A DNA stretch of 64,000 nucleotides, taken from an uncultured Spirochaetia bacterium (GTDB taxonomy: Bacteria; Spirochaetota; Brachyspiria; Brachyspirales; Brachyspiraceae). The position numbers and the translations under genes are program-made. Shown one piece after another: positions 46,071-54,870 of this stretch (position 1 is its first letter; the number at the start of each line of letters is the position of its first letter). Where the stretch lies: assembly GCA_947040495.1 (NCBI GenBank), contig CAMRBQ010000002.1:37120-101119 (forward strand), given 5' to 3'. Under the pieces are notes generated by a model, which searched no databases, was not told the origin of the DNA, and saw nothing but the letters and a program-made list of their open reading frames with translations.

Positions 46071-48632
46071 ATGAAAATAAGAAAGTATATGGTTAGTCCA
46101 TCTGTTCCAGATGAGCTGTCGCCTTTACTCGACATCACACGTAATTTTTGGTGGTGCTGGAATCAAAAGGCTATAGATTTACTTCGAAGGATAGAATCTA
46201 GTCAATGGGATAACAGAGACCATAATCCAATTAAGGTTTTGGGAGAAACCTCAGAATCAAATTTTGATAGAATAATAAACGATGACGCAATGATGATGCA
46301 ACTACGTGAAGTACATGAAGATTTTCGTCTATATATGAGCCAAGAATCTTGGTATAATATGTTAGATGATGATTCTAAAGCAGCAAATTGTAAGATTGCT
46401 TATTTTTCTTTTGAATATGGTTTACATGAATCTTTACCAAATTACTCTGGTGGTTTGGGTATTTTATCTGGGGACCATTTAAAATCTGCTAGTGATTTGG
46501 GACTTCCACTTGTAGCTGTTGGGCTTCTTTATAGGAAGGGATATTTCAGACAGTATTTGAATGTTGATGGCTGGCAGCAAGAATATGATATAGAAAATGA
46601 TTTTTATAATTTAGCATTAGAGCCTGTTCTTAATGAAACTGGCGACCCTGTTAAAATAAATGTGGATATGCCTGGTCGAAAAGTCCATGCACAAATATGG
46701 AAGGCTAATGTTGGCCGTGTTATGATTTATTATCTCGATGCTAACATTGAAGAAAATAGCCCTGAAGATAGAAATATTACAGCACAGCTTTATGGTGGTG
46801 ATATTATAAATAGAATAGAGCAAGAAATACTATTGGGTATCGGTGGTATAAGGGCTTTACATCTACTTGGAATTAGACCTACTGTACATCATATGAATGA
46901 AGGGCATAGTGCTTTCCTTTCACTTGAAAGACTAAGAATGCTTATGGAAGCTTATGATTTGGACAGAGATAGTGCTATGCAAATCATATATGCTTCAAAT
47001 GTTTTTACAACACATACACCTGTTCCTGCTGGTAATGATGTGTTTTCTGCTGAACTTATTGATAAATATTTTAAAGACTATGTAAAAAGTATTCATATGT
47101 CTATGGATGAGTTCTTAAAACTTGGTAGAATAAATGAAGATGACAAAACTGAAAATTTCTGTATGACTGTATTGGCATTAAAATGTTCTGCTAGAAGTAA
47201 TGGTGTAAGTGAACTTCATGGACATGTTTCACGTGCTATGTGGAAAAATATATGGAAAGATATACCAGAAAATGAGCTACCTATAGGTCATATAACAAAT
47301 GGTATACATATAATGAGTTGGATTTCTTTTGAAATGCAGCAATTATTTGATAGATATCTTGGACCTAGATGGAAAACAAAGCCACTTGATTCTAGTATAT
47401 GGGAAAGAGTAGAGCGTATTCCAGATGCTGAGCTTTGGAGAACACATGAACGAAGAAAGGAACGTTTGATTGGTTTTGCACGTCAAAGACTTTCTTCACA
47501 GCTACAATCTCGCGGTTATCCAAAAACTGAAGTAGAATATGCAGATCAAATATTAGATCCAGATGCTTTAACTATAGGTTTTGCAAGAAGATTTGCTACA
47601 TATAAAAGAGGAACTTTAGTTTTTAAGGATATCGAAAGATTAAAGAAAATTCTAAATAATAAAGAACGTCCTGTACAAATTATATTTGCAGGTAAATCGC
47701 ATCCTCAGGATAATGGTGGAAAAGATATTATTCGTGAGATAATAGAACTTTCAAGAATACCTGAATTTAGAGATAAAATTGTATTCCTAGAAGACTATGA
47801 TATAAATGTTGCTCGTTATTTGGTACAAGGTGTCGATGTATGGTTAAATAATCCAAGACGTCCTTTAGAGGCTAGTGGTACTAGTGGAATGAAAGTGCCT
47901 CCAAATGGTGGATTGAACTTTAGTATATTAGATGGTTGGTGGGATGAGGCCTATGATGGTCAAAATGGATTCACTATAGGTAAACGTGAAGAATATACTG
48001 ATACTGTATATCAAGATGAAGTTGAAAGTAAGGCTTTGTACAATACTCTTGAACAAGAAATTGTTCCTTTATATTATAATAGAGGTCGTGATGGTATACC
48101 AAGAGGCTGGATATCTGCTATGAAATGGGCAATGCAAACACTTTGTCCTGAATACTCTACAAATAGAATGGTTGCTGATTATTTGAATAAATATTATACA
48201 CCAGCAACAGAGGCATATGAAAACCTTGTTGATAAAGGATTTGAAAAAGCCAAAAAACTTAAAGACTGGAAGCATAGAATAACAAAAGATTGGTCTCATG
48301 TTCATATCGAAACTATTATCTCTGATATGAAAGAAGATAAACTACTTATAGGTACTGATATCGATATAAAATGTATTATACATCTAGGCGGTATCGATTT
48401 TGAATCTGTAAAAGTAGAGATATATTATGGTAAGCTTGATATGAGTGAAAATCTTATAGAGCCAGAAACTATAGAGATGAGGCATTCACGTGATTTGGGT
48501 GAAGGTAAACATTCTTTTGTCGGTGCTTTGAAATGTACTGATAGTGGACAGAATGGATTTGTCGTTCGTGTTTATCCATATCATGAAGATTTGAGCTACA
48601 AGTTTGAAATGAAACTTATTTGCTGGAGTTAA
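46071..48632 (+). CDS. glgP: Alpha-glucan phosphorylase
   Basis: 853 residues, GT35. Degrades glycogen or maltodextrin to glucose 1-phosphate. It belongs to the bacterial/archaeal subgroup that begins with a short domain (here VPDELSPLLDITRNFWWCWN). The PLP Lys lies in EASGTSGMKVPPNGGLNFSILDGWWDEAYDG, and the phosphate-site region HYNEGHSAFLSLERL appears as HHMNEGHSAFLSLERL. AAGGGG lies before the ATG. It is followed 11 bases later by the yedE-like gene, although a functional link between them is unlikely. With GlgA it would form a storage cycle. Confidence 0.93.
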   Translation: MKIRKYMVSPSVPDELSPLLDITRNFWWCWNQKAIDLLRRIESSQWDNRDHNPIKVLGETSESNFDRIINDDAMMMQLREVHEDFRLYMSQESWYNMLDDDSKAANCKIAYFSFEYGLHESLPNYSGGLGILSGDHLKSASDLGLPLVAVGLLYRKGYFRQYLNVDGWQQEYDIENDFYNLALEPVLNETGDPVKINVDMPGRKVHAQIWKANVGRVMIYYLDANIEENSPEDRNITAQLYGGDIINRIEQEILLGIGGIRALHLLGIRPTVHHMNEGHSAFLSLERLRMLMEAYDLDRDSAMQIIYASNVFTTHTPVPAGNDVFSAELIDKYFKDYVKSIHMSMDEFLKLGRINEDDKTENFCMTVLALKCSARSNGVSELHGHVSRAMWKNIWKDIPENELPIGHITNGIHIMSWISFEMQQLFDRYLGPRWKTKPLDSSIWERVERIPDAELWRTHERRKERLIGFARQRLSSQLQSRGYPKTEVEYADQILDPDALTIGFARRFATYKRGTLVFKDIERLKKILNNKERPVQIIFAGKSHPQDNGGKDIIREIIELSRIPEFRDKIVFLEDYDINVARYLVQGVDVWLNNPRRPLEASGTSGMKVPPNGGLNFSILDGWWDEAYDGQNGFTIGKREEYTDTVYQDEVESKALYNTLEQEIVPLYYNRGRDGIPRGWISAMKWAMQTLCPEYSTNRMVADYLNKYYTPATEAYENLVDKGFEKAKKLKDWKHRITKDWSHVHIETIISDMKEDKLLIGTDIDIKCIIHLGGIDFESVKVEIYYGKLDMSENLIEPETIEMRHSRDLGEGKHSFVGALKCTDSGQNGFVVRVYPYHEDLSYKFEMKLICWS

Positions 48633-48643
48633 TAATCTAGCAT

Positions 48644-49708
48644 TTGAATAATATAAAAAAATATTCGATTATTATAGTTGGTGCTGTTATAGGTATTATA
48701 GCAGCACTACTTACTTATTTTGGGAATCCAAAAAATATGGGCATATGTATTGCCTGCTTTACAAGGGATACAGCTGGAGCATTGGGTTTTCATAGAGTAG
48801 AAACGCTTCAACATATAAGAGTAGAACTCCTTGGTTTAATATTTGGTGGCTTTATTTCGGCAGTTGCATTTAAAGAATATAAAGCAAGAATGGGCAGCTC
48901 TTCAATCATAAGATTTTGTCTTGGCTTTTGTTCAATGATTGGTTCGCTTGTATTTTTAGGTTGTACTTGGCGGGCTATATTAAGGCTTGGCGGTGGCGAT
49001 ATAAATGCATTATTTGGTATAATTGGGCTTATAATTGGCACATATATTGGAAGTTTGTTTATAAAAAATGGATTTTCATTAGGTCGAAATTATATAACTA
49101 ATAGGTTTGTTGGTATTATACCTATTCTAGTTGCTCTTTTATTACTCATATTTTCAATAACAAAATTAAAATTTTCAGCGAATACCGCTTTATTTTTTTC
49201 ACAGTCTGGTATAGGCTCTCAGTATGCTCCTCTTTTAATATCAATTATTTTTTCTATAATAATAGGGATACTTTGTCAAAGAACAAGGTTTTGTACTATC
49301 GGTGGGATTAGAGATATGATAATACTCAAAGATATGCATCTATTATCTGGAGTGTTGTCTTTTCTTATATCGACACTTATAATTAATATTATATTAGGGC
49401 AGTTTAATCTAGGCCTAGAAAATCAGAGTGTCGCACATACTAATATCTTTTGGAATATATTTTCTATGATATTAGCAGGGCTCTCATTTACATTGGCGGG
49501 CGGATGTCCTGCTCGTCAGTTTATACTTGCATCAGAGGGTGATAGCGATGCTTTTATTTTTATTATAGGCATGTTTACAGGGGCCGCATTTTTTCATAAT
49601 TTTTCATTTACTAATAGTCAGAACAGTGTGAGTGTTTTTGGAATGTACGCTACTATTATATGTTTTGTGTTTTGTATTATTTTGGGATTTGCTATGTCTG
49701 AAAGATAA
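48644..49708 (+). CDS. YedE-type membrane transporter (selenium/sulfur metabolism)
   Basis: 354 residues with nine or ten hydrophobic helices. YeeE/YedE proteins move sulfur or selenium compounds (thiosulfate in YeeE). The repeated family motifs are clear: NPKNMGICIACFTRDTAGALGFH, FLGCTWRAILRLGGGD, RTRFCTIGGIRDMI and LAGGCPARQFILASEGDSDA. The last two Cys-containing motifs are typical of the selenium-linked YedE. Starts with TTG and lacks a close Shine-Dalgarno (GGAG 15 bases upstream), so translation may be weak or coupled to glgP. No selenium genes (selA, selB, selD) are nearby, so the substrate is open. Confidence 0.85.
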   Translation: MNNIKKYSIIIVGAVIGIIAALLTYFGNPKNMGICIACFTRDTAGALGFHRVETLQHIRVELLGLIFGGFISAVAFKEYKARMGSSSIIRFCLGFCSMIGSLVFLGCTWRAILRLGGGDINALFGIIGLIIGTYIGSLFIKNGFSLGRNYITNRFVGIIPILVALLLLIFSITKLKFSANTALFFSQSGIGSQYAPLLISIIFSIIIGILCQRTRFCTIGGIRDMIILKDMHLLSGVLSFLISTLIINIILGQFNLGLENQSVAHTNIFWNIFSMILAGLSFTLAGGCPARQFILASEGDSDAFIFIIGMFTGAAFFHNFSFTNSQNSVSVFGMYATIICFVFCIILGFAMSER

Positions 49709-49813
49709 TATATTTATTTTTTAATTTTAATATATACTACAGATATGAATAGTGTTTTATATTTTTTTATAATAAAAAATAGTGTATAAAGTAATTATGG
49801 TAGGTCATATTAA

Positions 49814-50611
49814 ATGTTTATCAATTTGCATAATTCAAAAGAAGAAATAATATCTAGTGTAAAAAATGCAAGTGATAGTACTGTCGAATGTAATGTTATA
49901 GCACTTACAGCGAATGGGAAATCAAATATAAGGGCTTTTATTAATGCATTTTTGGAAAAAAATAATACCGATGAGATTTATAAAAATGATATATTAGAAT
50001 CTATATTTGAACTTATATATAATGCTCTTAAAGCTAATTATTCTCATGTATATACTTTGAGTGTTTTACAGAGGAAATATCCGAAGCTTAATGATATTAT
50101 AGTTAGCGGGCAATATTTTATGAATGAAAAACTTATGCAAAGTTATGTAAAGTTTAGAAGAAGCACATTTGTAAAAGATAGTATAAAAAAACTTATGAAA
50201 TTAGAATCGGCATTAATAAAACAATTGGATGAAGGTTCTGCTATAGATATATCAAAATATAAAGAGCTACATTCATTCAAAGAAATAATGAAAAAGCCTG
50301 TTTGTATAAAAGTATCACTGGAAAGAAAAGAAAGTATTTGTAAATGTAATGTCATAAATGAAGCTCCAATAGCTTTATTAGATTTAGCAAGGATATATGA
50401 AAAAAGAAAAATATTTCGACAATACTATGATGAAAATAGGCTCTATCAATTTTATAATGAAAACTTGGACGAAAGCGAAAGTGCTGGTTTTGGTGCCACA
50501 CTTATAGATTTGAGGCTGCTTAATATGGGACTTGAACCATATAATTACTTTACAATATTAACAGATGGTATTCATACTAATGCCTCAATAAGCTTTATTG
50601 TAAAATCCTAA
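49814..50611 (+). CDS. HATPase-like protein without kinase domain, function unknown
   Basis: 265 residues. A HATPase-like fold is suggested by LESIFELIYNALKANYSHV (residues about 58-76), the N-box pattern ELxxNAxKA, and by the C-terminal ESAGFGATLIDLRLLNMGLEPYNYF (G-box-like GxGxxL). No HisKA dimerisation domain or receiver is present and a phosphorylation His is not evident. The middle region is not recognised. It could be an anti-sigma or accessory ATP-binding protein of the kind that partners STAS proteins such as 20858. It lies just before fliD, so a link with motility is possible. Family assignment is moderate. Confidence 0.55.
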   Translation: MFINLHNSKEEIISSVKNASDSTVECNVIALTANGKSNIRAFINAFLEKNNTDEIYKNDILESIFELIYNALKANYSHVYTLSVLQRKYPKLNDIIVSGQYFMNEKLMQSYVKFRRSTFVKDSIKKLMKLESALIKQLDEGSAIDISKYKELHSFKEIMKKPVCIKVSLERKESICKCNVINEAPIALLDLARIYEKRKIFRQYYDENRLYQFYNENLDESESAGFGATLIDLRLLNMGLEPYNYFTILTDGIHTNASISFIVKS

Positions 50612-50661
50612 ATAAATATATTGTCAAAATGTCTAAATTTTGTATATTATATGTAAAATTT

Positions 50662-50689
50662 ATAATATGTTTTCGTATATATCCGATAA
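50662..50689 (+). promoter_or_regulatory. Possible sigma-28-like promoter of fliD
   Basis: TCCGATAA (50682-50689) matches the -10 motif seen before the chemoreceptor gene, but the expected -35 four bases read ATAA and not TAAA. About 100 bases before fliD. Confidence 0.35.
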
Positions 50690-50788
50690 TTTTTAATATA
50701 GTATTTACAAAACTGTAAATTAACTGTTTTATATTTAAAGGGTATGTATAATAAAAATACATAGTGAAATATAAATTATGAGGAAAAC

Positions 50789-53008
50789 ATGTCAACAAAT
50801 TCATCGGCTTATTTATTAGAAGATAATTATCGTAATGCTGTAGATGCGGAAGTAGCTAAGGAAAGTAAACAACTTGATAGAATGCGTAGTCAAAAGACTA
50901 GTGTACAAAGACAGATAGCAGCATATGAAGAGATTAGCAGCCGTATAAATACATTAAATCAAGCATCTAAAGATATATATAGTTTTAATTCTCCATTTAG
51001 GAATTTAGTAGGTATAGGTGATGGTGTTGGAGAATACTATGACGTATTTGCAAATAGAACGGCACAAAGAAATTCTGAACATGCGATTGAAATAAAAAGT
51101 ATTGCAAAAAGTCAAAAATTTGCATCAAAGCCTTTTTCTATGAAAGAGAATATTGCTGCTGGTGATGTTTCAATGACTATAGGGACAAATAAAAAAACAC
51201 TAAGTTTTGAAGGTGGTAGCTTAGTTGATTTTAAAAGGGCATTTGATAAAGAATTTTCAAATGAAGCAAAAACTACAATAGTTCAAAAAACTAAAAATTT
51301 ACAGGTTATTATATTTGAAATAATAAAAACAGGGATATCAAACTCTGTAACTAATTTTGAAGATACATCAAATATTATTTCTAATCTTAATTTATTTAGC
51401 ATTAGAGATTATCAGTATTTAAATTTTATATTTAGCACTGAAAATATAAATGAGATAAAAGATTTGAGTGAAAATCTTAGCACAAACTATTTTGTAAAAA
51501 ATGATTTTTTAATTATGAATGGTGTAAATAAAATATCATTAAATCTAAATACAGAGGCAATTGGTAATGCGAATCTAACATTATCTCTTAGTGCAAAAAT
51601 ACAAGATAGCAATATAACAAATGATACAAGTAGCCCTATAATTACAAATACTATTAATGTAACAAATGAAATTGTAATACCAAATCAATCTCTTGATTTT
51701 AATAATGTGGATAGTATTAAATTTGGAGATATTGAACTACAAGGTGAAAGTCTTTCTCCATTTGCAGAAGAGCGGGCTTTTGAGAATGCCAAAGATTATA
51801 ATCAATCACTTACTAATGAAAAATATAATCAAAATGGAGGAGAAGGGGTACAACCGCCAGCACAAACAGGGTCATTAGATTATACATTGATTGCTATAAA
51901 ATATATAAATACAGAGGGTGTTGACCAAGAAAAATATTTTCAACTTCCAACTATAACGGCTGATTGGCAAAGGCTTTCTATTCCATTAACATCAACACTC
52001 ACAGAAGATGATATTATTACAGATGTTATTATTATGAACAACAATAGAAGCTATTCACTATATGTAAAGGATGTTTTAATTGAAGAAAAGCAACGAACAG
52101 AGTATGTGGCAAACTATCCTATAGATGAGGCTAGAGATGCGAGGATTATTATCGATGGTATTGAAGTAAGTAGTGAAAGTAATGAAATTAAAGATGCCAT
52201 TGAAGGTGTAAATGTTATCGCAAAAAAAATTACTGACAAAAGTATGAATTTCAATATAAATATAGATAAAGAAAAAGTTGCTGCTGTTATAGTTGATTTT
52301 GTTGGAGCTTATAATTATGCCCTTGAATTTGCAAATATAACACTTCAAAGACCATTAGAGAGAGATGTTATGGGTTCTATCGATGATATGAATAGAACAG
52401 AACTATTAGATATCGCAACAGAGAATAATATAAGCGTTAGTGATGAGGTTTCAGATGATATGCTTCGTAGATATCTATCTTATATTGGTATATTCAATGG
52501 CAATGTTACAATAAATACATTAAAACAAAAAATGCAATTATTAGTAGTTTCACCATATCCTACAAAATATGGTGCTGAGATAGCTTTACTTAGTCAAATA
52601 GGTATAGATAGAGGAAAAGTTGGCGAAGCTTGGGAGAATATGCAGGCGGGGTTTTTAAAAATAGATGAAGATTTATTTCTTGAAAAAGTCGAAACATACA
52701 CTGATGGAGTAGAAGAACTTTTTGTAAGTAGTAGCAACCCAGAATCGAGTGTACCAAATGACGGAGTAGCATTTAAAATGAGTAATACTGTAGATTATTA
52801 TTCTAGAAGAAGGGGTATTATAGATACAACAGTACAATCATCGAAAGAACAAATAACTGCATTTACTAGACAAATAGAAAAAGAGGTTGACAGGGTTAAT
52901 GAATATAGAAAACGTAGAGAGGGTGTATATTATAATATGGATGCTCAATTGAAATCTGCTGAGAGAGAAACAAAAAGTCTTGAAAATAGATTCCAAATTA
53001 ATAACTAA
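50789..53008 (+). CDS. fliD: Flagellar filament cap protein FliD
   Basis: 739 residues, longer than the usual 450-680. FliD caps the filament and helps flagellin fold outside the cell (periplasm in spirochaetes). The N-terminal coiled region with LDRMRSQKTSVQRQIAAYEEIS and LYSFNSPF-like YSFNSPF matches FliD N. The C-terminal domain with YNYALEF, LLSQIGIDRGKVGEA and IDEDLFLEKVETY, then a coiled FTRQIEKEVDRVNEYRKRREGV, matches FliD C. The middle (about 170-470) is less conserved and accounts for extra length. It lacks a signal peptide as expected for type III export. A possible sigma-28 promoter lies upstream. Confidence 0.85.
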   Translation: MSTNSSAYLLEDNYRNAVDAEVAKESKQLDRMRSQKTSVQRQIAAYEEISSRINTLNQASKDIYSFNSPFRNLVGIGDGVGEYYDVFANRTAQRNSEHAIEIKSIAKSQKFASKPFSMKENIAAGDVSMTIGTNKKTLSFEGGSLVDFKRAFDKEFSNEAKTTIVQKTKNLQVIIFEIIKTGISNSVTNFEDTSNIISNLNLFSIRDYQYLNFIFSTENINEIKDLSENLSTNYFVKNDFLIMNGVNKISLNLNTEAIGNANLTLSLSAKIQDSNITNDTSSPIITNTINVTNEIVIPNQSLDFNNVDSIKFGDIELQGESLSPFAEERAFENAKDYNQSLTNEKYNQNGGEGVQPPAQTGSLDYTLIAIKYINTEGVDQEKYFQLPTITADWQRLSIPLTSTLTEDDIITDVIIMNNNRSYSLYVKDVLIEEKQRTEYVANYPIDEARDARIIIDGIEVSSESNEIKDAIEGVNVIAKKITDKSMNFNINIDKEKVAAVIVDFVGAYNYALEFANITLQRPLERDVMGSIDDMNRTELLDIATENNISVSDEVSDDMLRRYLSYIGIFNGNVTINTLKQKMQLLVVSPYPTKYGAEIALLSQIGIDRGKVGEAWENMQAGFLKIDEDLFLEKVETYTDGVEELFVSSSNPESSVPNDGVAFKMSNTVDYYSRRRGIIDTTVQSSKEQITAFTRQIEKEVDRVNEYRKRREGVYYNMDAQLKSAERETKSLENRFQINN

Positions 53009-53029
53009 TTTATAATAATTATTAATTAA

Positions 53030-53079
53030 TTCTTTAATATAAAATCTCTATATAATTATTCAGACTTTATATTAAAGAA
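53030..53079. terminator. Bidirectional terminator between fliD and the small lipoprotein gene
   Basis: TTCTTTAATATAAA (53030-53043) and TTTATATTAAAGAA (53066-53079) form a perfect 14-bp stem with AT runs on both sides. Confidence 0.7.
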
Positions 53080-53099
53080 AAAATTGTTGTTTTATATTT

Positions 53100-53540
53100 T
53101 TATTTTAGCCTATAAATATTTGGATTTTTAATAGACCAGTTAATATCTTTTGGGTCATCTACAACATTATCGTAGCTATAGATATTTTTTCCATCTGTAG
53201 AAAAACCTTGATATAATTTTTCTCCTGTCATATTTATTTGATATACCGCCTTATCTTCTTGAGGTGAACTTATAAATGTAAGTTCCATCGATTCAAAAAG
53301 AGATACAATTACTTGCTCATCACTTACATCACCATTACTATCGCTTGTATCACTATAATTACTATTAGCATCTATTACATCAAATGCTATATTTGCTTTA
53401 CTATCAAATACCATAGCAACTCTGTCAGAATAAAAAGTCTTACCCTTCACAGTATTAATCCATCCTTTTTTTGTCATACAAGATGTAAACAATAAAAGCA
53501 TAACTGTTAGAGAAATCGACAATACGATTAATTTTTTCAT
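53100..53540 (-). CDS. Small lipoprotein of unknown function
   Basis: 146 residues. The signal ends in LLLFTSC, Cys21 as the lipidated residue. The rest is charged and rich in Asp, Ser and Lys with beta-strand patterns (VAMVFDSKANIAFDVID, VYQINMTGEKLYQGF). The family is not recognised. GGAG lies eight bases before the ATG. It is a single gene, convergent with fliD. Confidence 0.65.
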   Translation of the reverse strand: MKKLIVLSISLTVMLLLFTSCMTKKGWINTVKGKTFYSDRVAMVFDSKANIAFDVIDANSNYSDTSDSNGDVSDEQVIVSLFESMELTFISSPQEDKAVYQINMTGEKLYQGFSTDGKNIYSYDNVVDDPKDINWSIKNPNIYRLK

Positions 53541-53682
53541 TTTAAAACTCCAAATTTTATTTTTGTCTTTGACTATATTAATTTTATATTAGAAAATGAA
53601 AACATTATTTAATACTATATTATGATATCAATATAAATAAATATATACCATTTTGTTTATACTTTAATTTTATTGAACTAAA

Positions 53683-53718
53683 AAATTAAATAAGTATATA
53701 TATATACTTATTTAATTT
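53683..53718. repeat. 36-bp perfect palindrome
   Basis: AAATTAAATAAG, a TATATATATATA centre and CTTATTTAATTT. On the minus strand it is followed by T residues, so it could act as a terminator for transcripts coming from the cvpA-chemoreceptor unit; the distance is large. Confidence 0.6.
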
Positions 53719-53807
53719 AAATAGTGTATTTTACTATGTTTTTTACACTAATAATTAAATATATGTTATCCGATAAATTTAAAGAGATTAAAAAAAAATA
53801 ATTTCAC

Positions 53808-53836
53808 TTGATTTTTATGCTTAATAGAGTTATAGT
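53808..53836 (+). promoter_or_regulatory. Promoter of tRNA-Leu
   Basis: TTGATT, a 17-base spacer and TATAGT, eight bases before the mature tRNA 5' end. Confidence 0.75.
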
Positions 53837-53844
53837 CTAGCAAC

Positions 53845-53928
53845 GCCGGGGTGGTGAAATTGGTAGACGCGTCAGACTCAAAATCTGATTGGGGTAACTC
53901 AGTGAGGGTTCGAGTCCCTCCTCCGGCA
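53845..53928 (+). tRNA. tRNA-Leu (anticodon CAA)
   Basis: 84 nt with the long variable arm of type-II tRNA. The acceptor stem GCCGGGG pairs with CTCCGGC (one G-U), anticodon loop CTCAAAA gives CAA, and the T arm contains GGTTCGAGTCC. The 3' CCA is not encoded; it must be added. Reads Leu UUG codons. Confidence 0.95.
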
Positions 53929-54015
53929 AGTAGATGGTTTTTTGAGATAAGCGCAATAGGATGATTTTTGTATTGGGTTTGATAGTTTGGTTTTACTACA
54001 TATAAAGAAGCTTTT

Positions 54016-54375
54016 ATGGTACTTATAGTAGATAGTGACAAAACTAGGTTGACACTGCTTATGTGTATATTAAAAAATGAAAATATTGAAGTCAGAACGG
54101 CGGAAACAGCTTTTGAGATTGAAAATATTTTGAGTGAAGATGCCCCTTGCTTAGCTATGTTTGATTCCTCTATAAAGTGGATCAATATGTGCGAGTTTAT
54201 CAATACATGTAAAGAATTAAAAAAATATGAATCTACAAGTTTTATTATTCTTCCAGGGCAGCAGAAAAAGGCACCATTAAATTGTAAGCTAAGCGGTGTT
54301 GAAATTCTAAAATATCCTATCCGTGTTTATGAATTTTTAACAGTAATCAATAAGTATATTAAAAAAACTAGTTAA
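54016..54375 (+). CDS. Receiver-domain protein (CheY-like)
   Basis: 119 residues. Receiver motifs are recognisable: VDSDKTR for the acidic pair (usual DD), the phospho-acceptor Asp in CLAMFDSS, the Ser/Thr region in FIILPGQ (no Thr, Pro instead) and the Lys-Pro in EILKYPIRV. No output domain follows. Because the Thr is replaced it may not switch in the usual way. It follows tRNA-Leu by 87 bases without a visible terminator, so it could be cotranscribed. It is convergent with cvpA. Confidence 0.75.
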   Translation: MVLIVDSDKTRLTLLMCILKNENIEVRTAETAFEIENILSEDAPCLAMFDSSIKWINMCEFINTCKELKKYESTSFIILPGQQKKAPLNCKLSGVEILKYPIRVYEFLTVINKYIKKTS

Positions 54376-54394
54376 TCAATATCGAACAACATTC

Positions 54395-54865
54395 TTATAA
54401 TATTTTATAGATATCAAAATATGTGAAAATTACATTTGTTATATTGTTTAATATAATTGAGTTTAATTGAAGTGGATTATCCGGTATCACGAATGCGAGT
54501 AGGGCATATATTAGCCATATTATAAACATAAATATCAGGCTCATAAAGAGACCACCAGCTACTTTATTTAGCCAATCTAAAAATATTACCTTGAGTATCT
54601 GTTCTAATAAATCTTTTGTCTTTTCAAAGATAATTCTTAATATTACATAAATCAATATAAAAGATAATATTTTTAAAAAAACATTTGTGTTATATTGGGC
54701 TATTAAATTTGATAAAAAAATATTTACAAATGGAAATAATAAGAATGCGGCTATTATAGAAACAACAGGTGTAATAAATCCTATTATTCCTTTTTTAAAT
54801 CCATAAATAAATGAAAACACTATTATAATTATTATTGGGATATCTATGTAATAGCTATTCATCAT
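54395..54865 (-). CDS. CvpA family membrane protein
   Basis: 156 residues with four hydrophobic helices. CvpA-like proteins are inner-membrane proteins required for colicin V production and linked to envelope homeostasis. The N-terminal pattern IIIIIVFSFIYGFKKGIIGFITPV and IAAFLLFPFVNIFLSNLI fit the family. It starts five bases after the chemoreceptor gene, so it is in its operon. Confidence 0.8.
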   Translation of the reverse strand: MMNSYYIDIPIIIIIVFSFIYGFKKGIIGFITPVVSIIAAFLLFPFVNIFLSNLIAQYNTNVFLKILSFILIYVILRIIFEKTKDLLEQILKVIFLDWLNKVAGGLFMSLIFMFIIWLIYALLAFVIPDNPLQLNSIILNNITNVIFTYFDIYKIL

Positions 54866-54870
54866 AGTTT

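Larger units (their letters stand above)
53541..53844. other. Intergenic region with a 36-bp palindrome
   Basis: No gene was recognised. It contains a perfect palindrome (53683-53718) and the tRNA promoter (53808-53836). TCCGATAA at 53769-53776 lacks a -35 partner at the right distance. Confidence 0.5.

Noticed and set aside
47225..47235. TGTTTCACGTG inside glgP as a parS half-site
   Set aside because: The second half of the parS palindrome (AAACA) is replaced by CTATG, so four of five bases differ, and it codes conserved glgP residues. No other parS match was seen.
53769..53776. TCCGATAA as a sigma-28 promoter for tRNA-Leu or the receiver gene
   Set aside because: No TAAA lies 15 or 16 bases upstream, and a better sigma-70 promoter sits next to the tRNA.
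53766..54203. Minus-strand frame of 145 codons
   Set aside because: It crosses the tRNA-Leu gene and most of the receiver gene in antisense; no family features.
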